A program made the translations under genes and the position numbers. Under the pieces are notes generated by a model, which saw nothing but the letters and a program-made list of their open reading frames with translations, was not told the origin of the DNA and made no database searches. Positions 9,022-17,710 of a stretch of DNA of 64,000 nucleotides are shown in pieces; within the stretch, counting starts at the first letter, position 1, and every line of letters starts with the position of its first letter. Origin of the DNA: Belliella buryatensis (GTDB lineage: Bacteria > Bacteroidota > Bacteroidia > Cytophagales > Cyclobacteriaceae). The stretch is taken from contig NZ_FZOK01000005.1 in assembly GCF_900188245.1 (NCBI RefSeq), forward strand, positions 124,001 through 188,000. Reading direction: 5' to 3'.

Positions 9022-9555
9022 ATGAATATGGTATTAAGAGTATTAATCGTCGTTTTTGCAATTGTATTGACTTCTTGTGACAGGGAGCCACTTTTGGTTT
9101 TAGGTATGGAATATCAGGGGGGGAGGATATTCTATATAGATAAGACAGGGAAACATGGACTTATAGCGGCACCAGAAGATTTATCTGGTAGATTTCCTTG
9201 GGGCTGTACTAGTAGAATTATTCCAGGCACAAATTTTACTTTTATAGGTGCGGGACAGAGAAATACCAACAGAATAGTAGAAGTTTGTGAAGAAGTCACA
9301 GCTGCGAGTATGTGCGCAGCATTGGAAGTCAATGGCTTTGACGATTGGTACTTACCATCAAAAGATGAATTGCTTTTGATGTATGAAAACAAAGATTTTA
9401 TTGGCAATATGCGTAATGGAACCTGGGAACCTTATTGGTCTTCTTCCCAATTTGAAATCAGACGACAAGCTATTGTCCACAACTTCGGAACTGGGCGGAC
9501 TACTTTTGAGAATAAAGATCTAGAGTTTTGGGTCAGGCCGATAAGGAGTTTTTAG
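9022..9555 (+). CDS. DUF1566/Lcl-like lipoprotein
   Basis: This is a predicted lipoprotein with a short hydrophobic leader and lipobox (IVLTSC, Cys near residue 19). The body carries GGRIFYIDKTGKHGLIAAPEDLS near its start and GFDDWYLPSKDELLLMY, YWSSSQ and WVRPIRSF towards the end. These are hallmarks of the DUF1566 / Lcl C-terminal domain family, which has a C-type-lectin-like fold and often acts in adhesion or surface binding. The function here is not known. In-frame ATGs at 9022 and 9028 are both plausible, and a TTG at 9016 is possible. It stands alone between two other transcription units. Confidence 0.7.
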   Translation: MNMVLRVLIVVFAIVLTSCDREPLLVLGMEYQGGRIFYIDKTGKHGLIAAPEDLSGRFPWGCTSRIIPGTNFTFIGAGQRNTNRIVEVCEEVTAASMCAALEVNGFDDWYLPSKDELLLMYENKDFIGNMRNGTWEPYWSSSQFEIRRQAIVHNFGTGRTTFENKDLEFWVRPIRSF

Positions 9556-9695
9556 ATCTTCACTACCGTACAAATAAAACTTGCTTTTTTAGTGAAATAA
9601 TGGATTTATGTGTTTTTTGGTTTTCTTTCGTCGCAAGAGAAGCCAAGTATAGATCTAAATTAGATTTCTTTTACCTTTAGTAAAGTTTAAATTTT

Positions 9696-10235
9696 ATGTT
9701 TAATACATTAAAACAAGATTCGACTAAAAGTGAGATTTTTTCTCAAATTGAATTCCAATTAAAAGAATTTCATTTAGAAATTATTGCTTTAGATCAAAAT
9801 AGACCTTGGGGAGGATTTTTTGTGATTGAACCTAACCAGATAGAAAGTTTCACATCTATATTTTTTGAAAAAGAAATCCTTGACCTATCTGGTAGTTCTT
9901 CTTTCAGTCCAAAAATTTTACTTGTTGCTCCTTTTCAAAAGCTTTCTTGGCAATATCATTACAGGAGATATGAATTATGGAATTTAATTGCAGGAAATGC
10001 ATCCTACTGCCGTTCATATACTGATGAGGAAAACGAACCTATAAATATGATTCAGGGAGAAGTAATCAAGCTTGCTCAACGAGAGAGGCATAGACTAATC
10101 GGTTTGGATAATTGGGGGATTATTGCTGAAATATGGGTTCATATAGATCCAAAAAAACCTTCAGACGAGGAGGATATCGTTCGTCTGAAGGATGAATATT
10201 CAAGAAAATCTCCTGAAAAGAAGCTTATTTCATGA
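9696..10235 (+). CDS. mannose-6-phosphate isomerase type II-like cupin protein
   Basis: The 179-residue protein has RPWGGFFVIEP around residue 36 and a cupin core with KILLVAPFQKLSWQYHYRRYELW around 79-101. This resembles the C-terminal phosphomannose isomerase domain of ManC/ManA type II enzymes, where the pattern is P-G-x-x-x-S-x-Q-x-H-x-x-R-x-E-x-W. Here HYRRYELW keeps one of the two usual histidines. It could act on a sugar phosphate, but no sugar-nucleotide genes are nearby. Its last codons (10151-10191) contain a perfect inverted repeat that works as a terminator for the convergent minus-strand gene, so this part of the protein is probably under DNA-level constraint. Confidence 0.7.
   Translation: MFNTLKQDSTKSEIFSQIEFQLKEFHLEIIALDQNRPWGGFFVIEPNQIESFTSIFFEKEILDLSGSSSFSPKILLVAPFQKLSWQYHYRRYELWNLIAGNASYCRSYTDEENEPINMIQGEVIKLAQRERHRLIGLDNWGIIAEIWVHIDPKKPSDEEDIVRLKDEYSRKSPEKKLIS
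10151..10191 (-). terminator. intrinsic terminator of the metalloprotease gene, embedded in the convergent CDS
   Basis: Read on the minus strand this is CCTTCAGACGA, a 12-nt loop, then TCGTCTGAAGG followed directly by seven T. The 11-bp stem is perfect. It starts about 50 bp after the stop of the minus-strand metalloprotease gene and lies entirely inside the 3' coding end of the plus-strand cupin gene. The two genes are separated by only 6 bp. Confidence 0.85.
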
Positions 10236-10241
10236 TTGAGT

Positions 10242-12710
10242 TTATTTGGAAGATGTAAAGTTTACCATTTCAAAATCACAGCTCATGTCATCACTACCGA
10301 TAGGAGCCCCATCTGGTATACTAATTTGAGTTGGAGTACTCAATTCTTCTGGTAGTCTCAAGAATGCTGAAATTTTATCTGCCAGATACATGCGGTGGCT
10401 TTCTTCTATTACTTTGCCTTTTTTTGCACTCTTATCTCCATAGGTATTGAGTTCATTGCTACTGATGTCTTTTAATATTGCTCTAGCCTCTGCTTTGACC
10501 ATAGAGCTTGCTCTAGAATCTTTGGCAAGTTTGATTAAGTGATCAATCATTTTGTTTTGAGTCATCAGCTGAATCTGGCTGTGGTAGTCATTTTTGGAAG
10601 CTGTAGCAAATACTCCAGTTCTTATGGTACCCAAAACAGCATCCAAGGATGGGAGTTTACTGTCAAAGGCATTTTGTTGTGAGATTCGGTTAGCTCTCGC
10701 GGCATCAAAAAGGAAACTGAAAGTCATATCCACTACATTTTCTGCGGGAGCAATCGGGTCGAAATTAGGTCCTGTTCGAGAAGGAAAAGTCTCCCTGTTT
10801 CTCCCATAGCCCATTGGACGCGGAGGAATTAACTCAATGATTTCATTAGGTAAAGCCAAGTTTTCTGGCTTGATGACGGTAATTAATTCATTCAAGGCAT
10901 CCTGTTGTGCCTTGGCATCCAATCTGCTTTGCTTTCTTTGGTTATCTCCTTTGACCTTGTAAGTATAATCCACACCCCCAACTAGTTTGGCTGTTGCTTC
11001 TACTTGGTAGCGATGCATCATATAGAGCGGAACTAGCACTTCTTCAATTAAAGCCTCTGGCTGGTCATTTTCTAAAGCATTTAGACCGAAGCTTTGTAAC
11101 TTTTTGGCCCTGATATCCATCATTCTAGCAAGCTCAATTGATGCAGATTCGCCATTGTCCCAAAGGTGTGCTTGTGGATGGCTACCACTAGAATTCCTAG
11201 AATCAGAATCAGAAATAAAGGTATGTCCCGCAGCATAAGTGTCTTCCAATATTTTATTCAAAAACTGTTTCTCTGGCTGTCCTTCTGGCACGGTGGCATA
11301 ACCGTATTTGATTGCCCACTTGTCCCAATCACCGATTTTGTCATCGTAGGCTTTAGAGAAATCTAAGTCACCTCGATTATTCATTGTGATATAAGGATAA
11401 GGGTAATCCATCACAGAGGCGCGGTTAGTAGGAGAGGAAGCGTATGCGTGGGCTAGACCGATGGTATGTCCAATCTCGTGTGCTGAAAGCTGTCTCAATC
11501 TTGCCAAAGCCATTTCCAACATTTTTGGGTCTTTTGGTTTTCCATCCTCGAATGGCTGCAATAGCCCTTGGGCAATCAGGTAATCTTGTCTCACCCGCAA
11601 CGAACCAAGGCTCACGTGCCCTTTGAGAATTTCACCAGTTCTTGGGTCTCTTACTGAGGACCCATAAGACCACCCTCTAGTCGATCTATGCACCCATTGG
11701 ATGACATTGTACCTCACATCCATGGGGTCAGCTCCTTCAGGCATCAATTCAACCCGAAAGGCATTTTTAAATCCTGCCGCCTCAAAGGCTTCACTCCACC
11801 AGTTGCCCCCTTCGATCAATGCAGAACGAACTGGCTCAGGCGTACCTCTGTCTAAGTAATATACGATCGGCTTGATAGGTTCAGAAATAGCAGCATTTGG
11901 GTCTTTCTTTTCTAATCGATGTCTGGAAATAAATTTCTTTTCCATTGGTTCACCGATTGGGCTAGTGAAGTCTAAATAACTGATATGAAAGTATCCTGCT
12001 CTTGTGTCGAATTCTCTTGGCTGATACTGATCATCTGGTAATTGAATAAATGAATGCCTCTGCCTTACAGTAACAGCTTCTGGTGAAGGTGTTACTGAGC
12101 GAATATAGCTACCTGAGGGAGTACCTGTTACCGTGATAGTAGCTTCGACCTCCGTATTTTGAGGGAAGTTTTTGGTCATAGGCTCATAGATGGCACTTCT
12201 AGAGTTATCTAGTCTATATGTTCCTTGACGAGCAGATCCTAATTTTTCTGCGACTTGATGTGCATCTTGTAAGTAAAAGTTGGTAGCATCTACAATGTGC
12301 TTTCCATTTTCTGTCTTACTGATCTCAAAGCCCCAAATGATAGACTCTGCGAAGGCGTCTTTGACAGATTTGACTTCATCTGGATTGTCACTGTATGCTC
12401 TGAAATCATAATTTTTATGAACCAGAAAAAGTTTATTTCCAGCCTTTCTAAATTCTACGACCCTAGTTCTACCTAATTGACCTCTATCTAATCCGATGTC
12501 ATTGGAGCCTACACCTGCTGGTAAGGAGTTTACGTAAAGGAATTCGTTTTCAAGCTTTGAAATTTCAAGATAGATCTTTCCTTTTTCATCATCCAAATAG
12601 AAGTCTACAAAGCCTTCTTTTTTCTGTAATTTAGAAAGATCAAGGTTTTGGGCTGTTGCTGAACTTATGGTCATAAGGATAGCAAAAACCAAAGTGTAAA
12701 GTGTTCTCAT
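10242..12710 (-). CDS. secreted zinc-dependent metalloprotease (DUF5117/DUF4953-type)
   Basis: This is a large exported protein of 822 residues with a signal peptide (MRTLYTLVFAILMT..., cleavage near ATAQ). The zinc-binding motif HEIGHTIGLAH is at 411-421, that is HExxHxxGxxH with His411, His415, His421 and catalytic Glu412, the extended metzincin-like motif. A following S-V-M-D-Y-P segment resembles a Met-turn. The architecture matches the Bacteroidota family with an N-terminal DUF5117/5118-like region, a protease core and a C-terminal DUF4953-like region. The substrate is unknown; it probably acts in the periplasm or at the cell surface. Its terminator lies inside the convergent gene. Confidence 0.88.
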   Translation of the reverse strand: MRTLYTLVFAILMTISSATAQNLDLSKLQKKEGFVDFYLDDEKGKIYLEISKLENEFLYVNSLPAGVGSNDIGLDRGQLGRTRVVEFRKAGNKLFLVHKNYDFRAYSDNPDEVKSVKDAFAESIIWGFEISKTENGKHIVDATNFYLQDAHQVAEKLGSARQGTYRLDNSRSAIYEPMTKNFPQNTEVEATITVTGTPSGSYIRSVTPSPEAVTVRQRHSFIQLPDDQYQPREFDTRAGYFHISYLDFTSPIGEPMEKKFISRHRLEKKDPNAAISEPIKPIVYYLDRGTPEPVRSALIEGGNWWSEAFEAAGFKNAFRVELMPEGADPMDVRYNVIQWVHRSTRGWSYGSSVRDPRTGEILKGHVSLGSLRVRQDYLIAQGLLQPFEDGKPKDPKMLEMALARLRQLSAHEIGHTIGLAHAYASSPTNRASVMDYPYPYITMNNRGDLDFSKAYDDKIGDWDKWAIKYGYATVPEGQPEKQFLNKILEDTYAAGHTFISDSDSRNSSGSHPQAHLWDNGESASIELARMMDIRAKKLQSFGLNALENDQPEALIEEVLVPLYMMHRYQVEATAKLVGGVDYTYKVKGDNQRKQSRLDAKAQQDALNELITVIKPENLALPNEIIELIPPRPMGYGRNRETFPSRTGPNFDPIAPAENVVDMTFSFLFDAARANRISQQNAFDSKLPSLDAVLGTIRTGVFATASKNDYHSQIQLMTQNKMIDHLIKLAKDSRASSMVKAEARAILKDISSNELNTYGDKSAKKGKVIEESHRMYLADKISAFLRLPEELSTPTQISIPDGAPIGSDDMSCDFEMVNFTSSK

Positions 12711-12777
12711 AGGTCTTTGATTTTAGATGCTTTAAATTACAAAACGTAATCTTGCATCAATTACCGATGGTGGAATT

Positions 12778-14877
12778 TTATCGATTAAACTGGTACCTGA
12801 GTTGAAAAGTGCTTTCAGTTTGTGTGTTTCCAGCAATTGTTTGTAAGCCTGACCCAATTTGCTCCCTGTCTGTGTAGGTCGTTCGTCCAAATCGAGCCCA
12901 AAGAGTTAGTTTAGGATTGACTCGGTATTGACCAAGGAGATAGTAGCGCATTCCTTGTCCATGCAAAGCTGGAATTGAAAATGCCCACAGTACATTGCGC
13001 TCGTAGATGTACTGCCTATTGTCAAAATCATCAGTATCAAAAAGTACAAATCGAGTGGAGATTCTCCATTTTTGAAAATCAGCATTGAGATCTTGGCTGA
13101 TCGCATAGCCATTGCTGACTTGTTTGTTGAAATCAAATCTGCTTCCCATTACTCTCGATTTGATACTCCAATGGGGATTGATCCGGTAATCTAAGTTGAT
13201 GACATAGTTCCATTTTTTTCCTACAGCCAATTGATAAGTACTTTGAGGCCCGAGCATTTCGCTGATATTTCTGGATTTTGACTCTTCTCTAAACTGTGCG
13301 AAAAGCAATACAGCCTTGGAAGGTCGATACGTAAATCTACTGAGCCATTCATGCCCTTCGGAAGGAGCATAGGTTCTGAACTTAAGCCAAGGAAACTTGA
13401 ATTGATCGTAGTAGAATGACCAATTGTAGCGAATAGAAGGTTTGAAATTGAGGCCAATGTATATGCCTTCTTCATTGATAGGTCGGGTGTTTTCTGAGAA
13501 AGCATTACCATAGAAGGTATGGAAATTTCTATCAAACTTCCTCCAAAGAATTGAGAGGTCTACGGCTTTACTCAAGCTACTCATAAGCCCTATGACATGA
13601 CCAGTCCCACCACTTTTTGATACAGCACTTTCGCCGAAGAAGAAGTAATTTTGAAAATTATAAGAGAAATAGGTGCTGTGAATATGATTTTCTTGTCCTG
13701 AAAATTCAAATTGATTATACACTTGTGGGTTCCTTTGAAAGCGTTGGCTGAATCTAGTGAATAGGCTGTTGAACCCAAGTTGCAATTTTTTATTGGGATG
13801 ATTGAATTGAAGGTTTCCACCTAGATTACTTTCTCTGATTTGATCCTTGTAAGCAATCTCAGTAGGTGTACGGTGCAACCCAGAAAGCTGTAAAGAGCTG
13901 ATCAATATTTCCTCTCGCTCCAAAGTATCAACAGCGATTTGTAGCCTCCCATCTCTAGGTGCATGGGATGCTATGATTGTGGCAGTCCAGTTTCCTTCTT
14001 GGTATGTAGTCCCAATTCCTCTGAAAAACCCAAACTCCATCGCTCCTGTATAAGGTCTTAGACCGATGCTACTTCTTCTTACTGTCGTAATTGTCTCCGC
14101 CCCTTTGCCCACAGAAAATCCAGCCCCGTAGACTAATCCTTGTCCAAACTGTGCCTGAAAATCCCCCAGCAAGATTGCTTTCCATTTTTTCTGATTGTAC
14201 AGTGTAAAATGGTAAGAAAGGAAATTGAATCCATAACGCTTGGTAGTAGGATCCCATACGAATTCTTCACCAGGATCTTTGTCAATTGTAAATCCCAAGC
14301 TGAAATCTTTGCTATGTTGAATCCTGAACCTTGCGTAAAGATTGTTTGGATCACCCAAATATCTGCTAGTTAGTCGGCCATTGCTCAGCGTATCAGGAGG
14401 GGTAAATCCGCGCCTTGTTTCCCAAACTCTATTTTGTCTAAAAATAAAGTATGCATCTCGCTCAGTTTTGATTCTTTTTAACAAAGAACGATTAACAAAT
14501 CCTTCGTTTTCAGACAAAGTCACAAAGGGGAGGATTTTGTAAATAGTCTCCATATCAAATCCAGGTATGGCTTGAAGTTCATAAATGGAGATTAGTTGAC
14601 CAAAACTCTCTTTGTAAGTAAAAAAGGAGTTGATTTGGTAGGGGTTTAGAATGAAGATGGACTTGAGTTCCTCTGGAGTAGTTTTGTTGAGATGAATGGG
14701 ATTGAGAAAAAGCTGAAGGAGACTTTCGTACATATCTTCAAACTCCTCCTCCCCTTGCTGCATAGCAAATAATTCTTCAATAAATGCTTCTATATTAATT
14801 TCACCTTTGCGGTAGGTCTGAGCAGGAAGTTCTAGACTCACTAGTACAAGTATCCCTATCAATATCCATTTTGTCAT
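12778..14877 (-). CDS. helix-hairpin-helix domain outer-membrane protein
   Basis: This 699-residue exported protein has a signal peptide (MTKWILIGILVLVSLELPAQ). An N-terminal helix-hairpin-helix region at about 45-125 has repeats of the form LNxTTPEELKSIFILNPYQI and YELQAIPGFDMETIYKILPF, as in ComEA-type proteins. A long C-terminal half rich in alternating aromatic strands ends in QLRYQFNR and looks like an outer-membrane beta-barrel. HHH domains bind DNA or proteins; in this Bacteroidota family the role is unknown. It overlaps the upstream PorV-like gene by 4 bp (ATGA), indicating translational coupling and a shared function. Confidence 0.75.
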   Translation of the reverse strand: MTKWILIGILVLVSLELPAQTYRKGEINIEAFIEELFAMQQGEEEFEDMYESLLQLFLNPIHLNKTTPEELKSIFILNPYQINSFFTYKESFGQLISIYELQAIPGFDMETIYKILPFVTLSENEGFVNRSLLKRIKTERDAYFIFRQNRVWETRRGFTPPDTLSNGRLTSRYLGDPNNLYARFRIQHSKDFSLGFTIDKDPGEEFVWDPTTKRYGFNFLSYHFTLYNQKKWKAILLGDFQAQFGQGLVYGAGFSVGKGAETITTVRRSSIGLRPYTGAMEFGFFRGIGTTYQEGNWTATIIASHAPRDGRLQIAVDTLEREEILISSLQLSGLHRTPTEIAYKDQIRESNLGGNLQFNHPNKKLQLGFNSLFTRFSQRFQRNPQVYNQFEFSGQENHIHSTYFSYNFQNYFFFGESAVSKSGGTGHVIGLMSSLSKAVDLSILWRKFDRNFHTFYGNAFSENTRPINEEGIYIGLNFKPSIRYNWSFYYDQFKFPWLKFRTYAPSEGHEWLSRFTYRPSKAVLLFAQFREESKSRNISEMLGPQSTYQLAVGKKWNYVINLDYRINPHWSIKSRVMGSRFDFNKQVSNGYAISQDLNADFQKWRISTRFVLFDTDDFDNRQYIYERNVLWAFSIPALHGQGMRYYLLGQYRVNPKLTLWARFGRTTYTDREQIGSGLQTIAGNTQTESTFQLRYQFNR

Positions 14878-15695
14878 TTTTTTGAAAAAATATATCCAAA
14901 AGAAAAATGATGTGTGGCACCCAAATATTGATTTTGAGTCATTGCATAATCAATCACAAAGCTCTTCGGCCTAAACCCTAATCCAAAAAACAGATTACTT
15001 GGGTTGGTATTAATTCCAGTGCGCATCCACAACTTTTCCATCAAATTGTATTCTAAGCCTAGCTTCAGCACCGGTTCAAGCAGTATGTCTTTCTCAGCTT
15101 CCAAATTGATGATCAGCTTGTCAGTAGGTAAGTAGGATAGCCCTGATTTGACCACGGTAGGAATATGGTCATTGGATAGTTTACTGACCTTGGCATTGGT
15201 TAGGTTGTAAATATGAGCGCCAAAAAACAAGTTGGGGCTTAATTCAGCAAGCCCACCAAACTCTATTACAGGGACAGCGCTTCTTCCAAAACCTTCAATA
15301 TTGGTCTGTACATAATTGACTTTGACACCAAGGCTTGCAATTCCCATTTGATTAGAAATACCAAAACCTATATGTCTTTGATTAAAATCTTCGTCCCCAA
15401 AAGAAGAAACACTAAGTCCAAAATTGAATCGATCACTGACGATTACGGTGCCCGCTGATAAGGTGGTTAGTTCATTTAGCTGAAATCTATGGTCATAGCC
15501 CACTACGATGGAAGGTTCTGTAATTCTTCCTAATGCTCCTATATTATTGAAAACTGACCAGGTATCTACCAAACTTAGATTTGCATTGCCCATACCCATA
15601 CTTCTTGCTCCTTTGGCATAGGTATCTAAACCACCCTGAGCATAAAGATGTAAGGGGAAAAGTATGAATCCAAGAAAAGTCCATATTCTAGCCAT
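14874..15695 (-). CDS. PorV/PorQ-like outer-membrane barrel protein
   Basis: The 273-residue protein has a signal peptide (MARIWTFLGFILFPLHLYAQ), then the ARSMGMGNANLSLVDTWSVFNN segment typical of PorV/PorQ and UPF0164 barrels, followed by regular beta strands and a barrel-like C-terminus (HHFSFGYIFSKK). PorV and PorQ serve the type IX secretion attachment complex, but this shorter member may have a different job. It is the first gene of a two-gene operon with the HHH barrel protein, overlapping by ATGA. Confidence 0.7.
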   Translation of the reverse strand: MARIWTFLGFILFPLHLYAQGGLDTYAKGARSMGMGNANLSLVDTWSVFNNIGALGRITEPSIVVGYDHRFQLNELTTLSAGTVIVSDRFNFGLSVSSFGDEDFNQRHIGFGISNQMGIASLGVKVNYVQTNIEGFGRSAVPVIEFGGLAELSPNLFFGAHIYNLTNAKVSKLSNDHIPTVVKSGLSYLPTDKLIINLEAEKDILLEPVLKLGLEYNLMEKLWMRTGINTNPSNLFFGLGFRPKSFVIDYAMTQNQYLGATHHFSFGYIFSKK

Positions 15696-15763
15696 GGCAA
15701 AAAGTGATAGCGATGAAACAAGAACTATGAATTTACTTCTTTTATAAGGTAAAGGGAAGGCAT

Positions 15764-15792
15764 TAACCGATTTTAAACACTTAAATCGGTTA
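15764..15792 (-). terminator. hairpin downstream of the BamA/TamA-like gene
   Basis: TAACCGATTT and AAATCGGTTA form a 10-bp stem with a 9-nt loop just after the minus-strand barrel gene. The stem is modestly stable and is not followed by a clear T tract, so termination is only a suggestion. Confidence 0.4.
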
Positions 15793-15809
15793 GCTGAAAT
15801 TTGCGATTT

Positions 15810-17288
15810 TTAAAATGGAGCCTTGAAGTTGAAAAAGAAATTACCCTCACCCAAATTGTTCATAGAATATTCTAGTCGAAATACAATGTCATAAAAAATC
15901 ACCAAATCAAGACCTGGTCCATAGCCAAATAGGTATTTATTAGTCAGCCGTAGGTTTTCAGGTAATCTGTTGCGGTCATTGACATATCCATGGTCAAAAT
16001 TTCCGCTCAGGTATAGCTTTATTGGTAATGTTGAAAATCCATCAAGTGGTACAAAATCCGCAATGGCATATTCAAGATCTAAGAGTTTGAACCTCAAACT
16101 GTTTTTATGAACTAGTAATTGCTGCCCTTCAATCACATTAAATTCATAACCCCTGACGAAATTGGGCATGTAACCAATTCCTCTTACTGAAGTAAATGGC
16201 TGTCTCTTCCCGAAAAAACTATTGACTGTAAGCCCAGAAGCAAGATGGAATTTGTCATTGAGCTCCCAATATCGATTGGCGATTGCTGTAAACTCCCAGT
16301 CTTTGAAATCATCGAATCCAAACAAACCAAATTTGGTCAACCCCAGATTCAAAAGGGCTCCTTGTGTGGGATAAGCATTGTAATTTCTTCTATCATGTCT
16401 GAAATTGTAGGAAGCGACAAAATTACTTAAGGTATTATCACCATGAAGGAAGTAATTTTCATTTTGGGTAAAGACATCTTCATTGATCCTGATATTGTTA
16501 TACCCTAAAGTCACAAAATGAAAATTATAAAAACTACCTCTATAACTGTATCGGATGAAAGAGGAGAAGTTTCTTCTCAGCACATCCTCATTTTCATTGG
16601 TGTAGAATACTTGTCGATTGTTAGCTGATCTAACTGCAATGGTTTTATTTGTTAGATAGGAAAATTGAAACGCTAGCCCGTGCTTTTGCTTTCGGTCAAT
16701 AAATGGAAAGCTATAGAGTAAATCAAAAGCTTGTGTAAACCCAAATTGAGTAGTTAGTCTTAGTTTTTCGTTTCTACCCCCTACATTATTGTGATAGAAT
16801 CTTGCACCATAATTTACCCGCTTGAGACTTCTGTTTTGATTGGTCCACCATTCTGCAAAGTTTCTGTCAGCTAATTCAAAAATAGGAGAGGGGATAAAAT
16901 ACCTTCTTTCATCTACAGTAACCAATATTTCAATTTGTTCATCTCCTGTAATCAAAGGAGTGATTTCTACAGAATTGAAGAGTAGGAGATTAAAGACTTT
17001 TTTCTGATCTGCCTCGATGATGCTGATCAATTCTTCCCAATCATAAGTCAATCCAGGACTTATGTTGAGTTCTCTAAGGATAATATTCTTACGGGTTTTT
17101 TGATTTCCGACTACAAAAATATTATTGATCGTAACTTGCTCAGGAATATCTACAGCCAACCTCAGACTATCTTCAAAAGAATTACCTTGAGCATATCCCT
17201 CCCGAACTATACTCAAAATTGTCACCGAGAAAAATATGAAAAAGAAGTTCCTGAATAGCATTGTTTGATTTTTCCTTTTAGAAACCAT
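15810..17288 (-). CDS. BamA/TamA-family outer-membrane protein
   Basis: This is an outer-membrane protein of 492 residues (or 483 from the internal ATG at 17261, which gives a tidier signal peptide ending in GYAQG). After the leader comes one POTRA-like domain at about 50-130 (ITINNIFVVGNQKTRKNIILRELN-like start, EILVTVDERRYF end). An Omp85-type barrel follows, with FRHDRRNYNAYPTQGALLNLG and the conserved VRGYEF motif in lid loop L6. With a single POTRA it is shorter than BamA and closer to small Omp85 proteins of the lipid- or protein-translocating type. It is separated from the next minus-strand gene by a hairpin, so it is probably monocistronic. Confidence 0.82.
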   Translation of the reverse strand: MVSKRKNQTMLFRNFFFIFFSVTILSIVREGYAQGNSFEDSLRLAVDIPEQVTINNIFVVGNQKTRKNIILRELNISPGLTYDWEELISIIEADQKKVFNLLLFNSVEITPLITGDEQIEILVTVDERRYFIPSPIFELADRNFAEWWTNQNRSLKRVNYGARFYHNNVGGRNEKLRLTTQFGFTQAFDLLYSFPFIDRKQKHGLAFQFSYLTNKTIAVRSANNRQVFYTNENEDVLRRNFSSFIRYSYRGSFYNFHFVTLGYNNIRINEDVFTQNENYFLHGDNTLSNFVASYNFRHDRRNYNAYPTQGALLNLGLTKFGLFGFDDFKDWEFTAIANRYWELNDKFHLASGLTVNSFFGKRQPFTSVRGIGYMPNFVRGYEFNVIEGQQLLVHKNSLRFKLLDLEYAIADFVPLDGFSTLPIKLYLSGNFDHGYVNDRNRLPENLRLTNKYLFGYGPGLDLVIFYDIVFRLEYSMNNLGEGNFFFNFKAPF

Positions 17289-17488
17289 TCCTTCCTTATT
17301 GCCAATTATTTTGATTCTAAGTTTCCACTATCGAATGGGCTTTATTTTTTTTGCAAACTGAAATATAAGGCTTCATCTAGATATTTACGAAAGAGGTACT
17401 GATTTCTTTCTTATAAGTTTGTTGAAAGTTGGAATTATAAGAAGTAAACCTGATGTTATTCCATAAATTTGCCAAATAGCTAATAACC

Positions 17489-17710
17489 TTGAAAACTATC
17501 ATTCGAAAAATTGCCATCTTCCCCGTATTGATTTATCAATACTTGATCTCTCCGCTTTTTCCTGCTGCATGTAGATATACGCCTACTTGCAGTAACTACA
17601 TGAAGCAAGCGATTATGAAACATGGTGTATTCAAAGGCGGATGGCTTGGAATCAAGAGAATAGCAAGTTGTCATCCTTGGGGAGGTCATGGTCATGACCC
17701 TGTTCCTTGA
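17489..17710 (+). CDS. yidD: membrane protein insertion efficiency factor YidD
   Basis: YidD helps the YidC insertase place proteins in the inner membrane. The 73-residue sequence shows the full family signature: [25 protein letters not shown], then [14 protein letters not shown] and [13 protein letters not shown]. The three conserved cysteines are present. The start is a TTG at 17489, with no in-frame ATG before the conserved region. Its 3' end overlaps the 3' end of lgt, on the other strand, by 19 bp. Confidence 0.93.
   Translation: MKTIIRKIAIFPVLIYQYLISPLFPAACRYTPTCSNYMKQAIMKHGVFKGGWLGIKRIASCHPWGGHGHDPVP

Noticed and set aside
14069-14373. Overlapping short frames on both strands within the HHH barrel gene
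   Set aside because: They have no start context or family resemblance and lie inside a long frame with signal peptide and HHH motifs.
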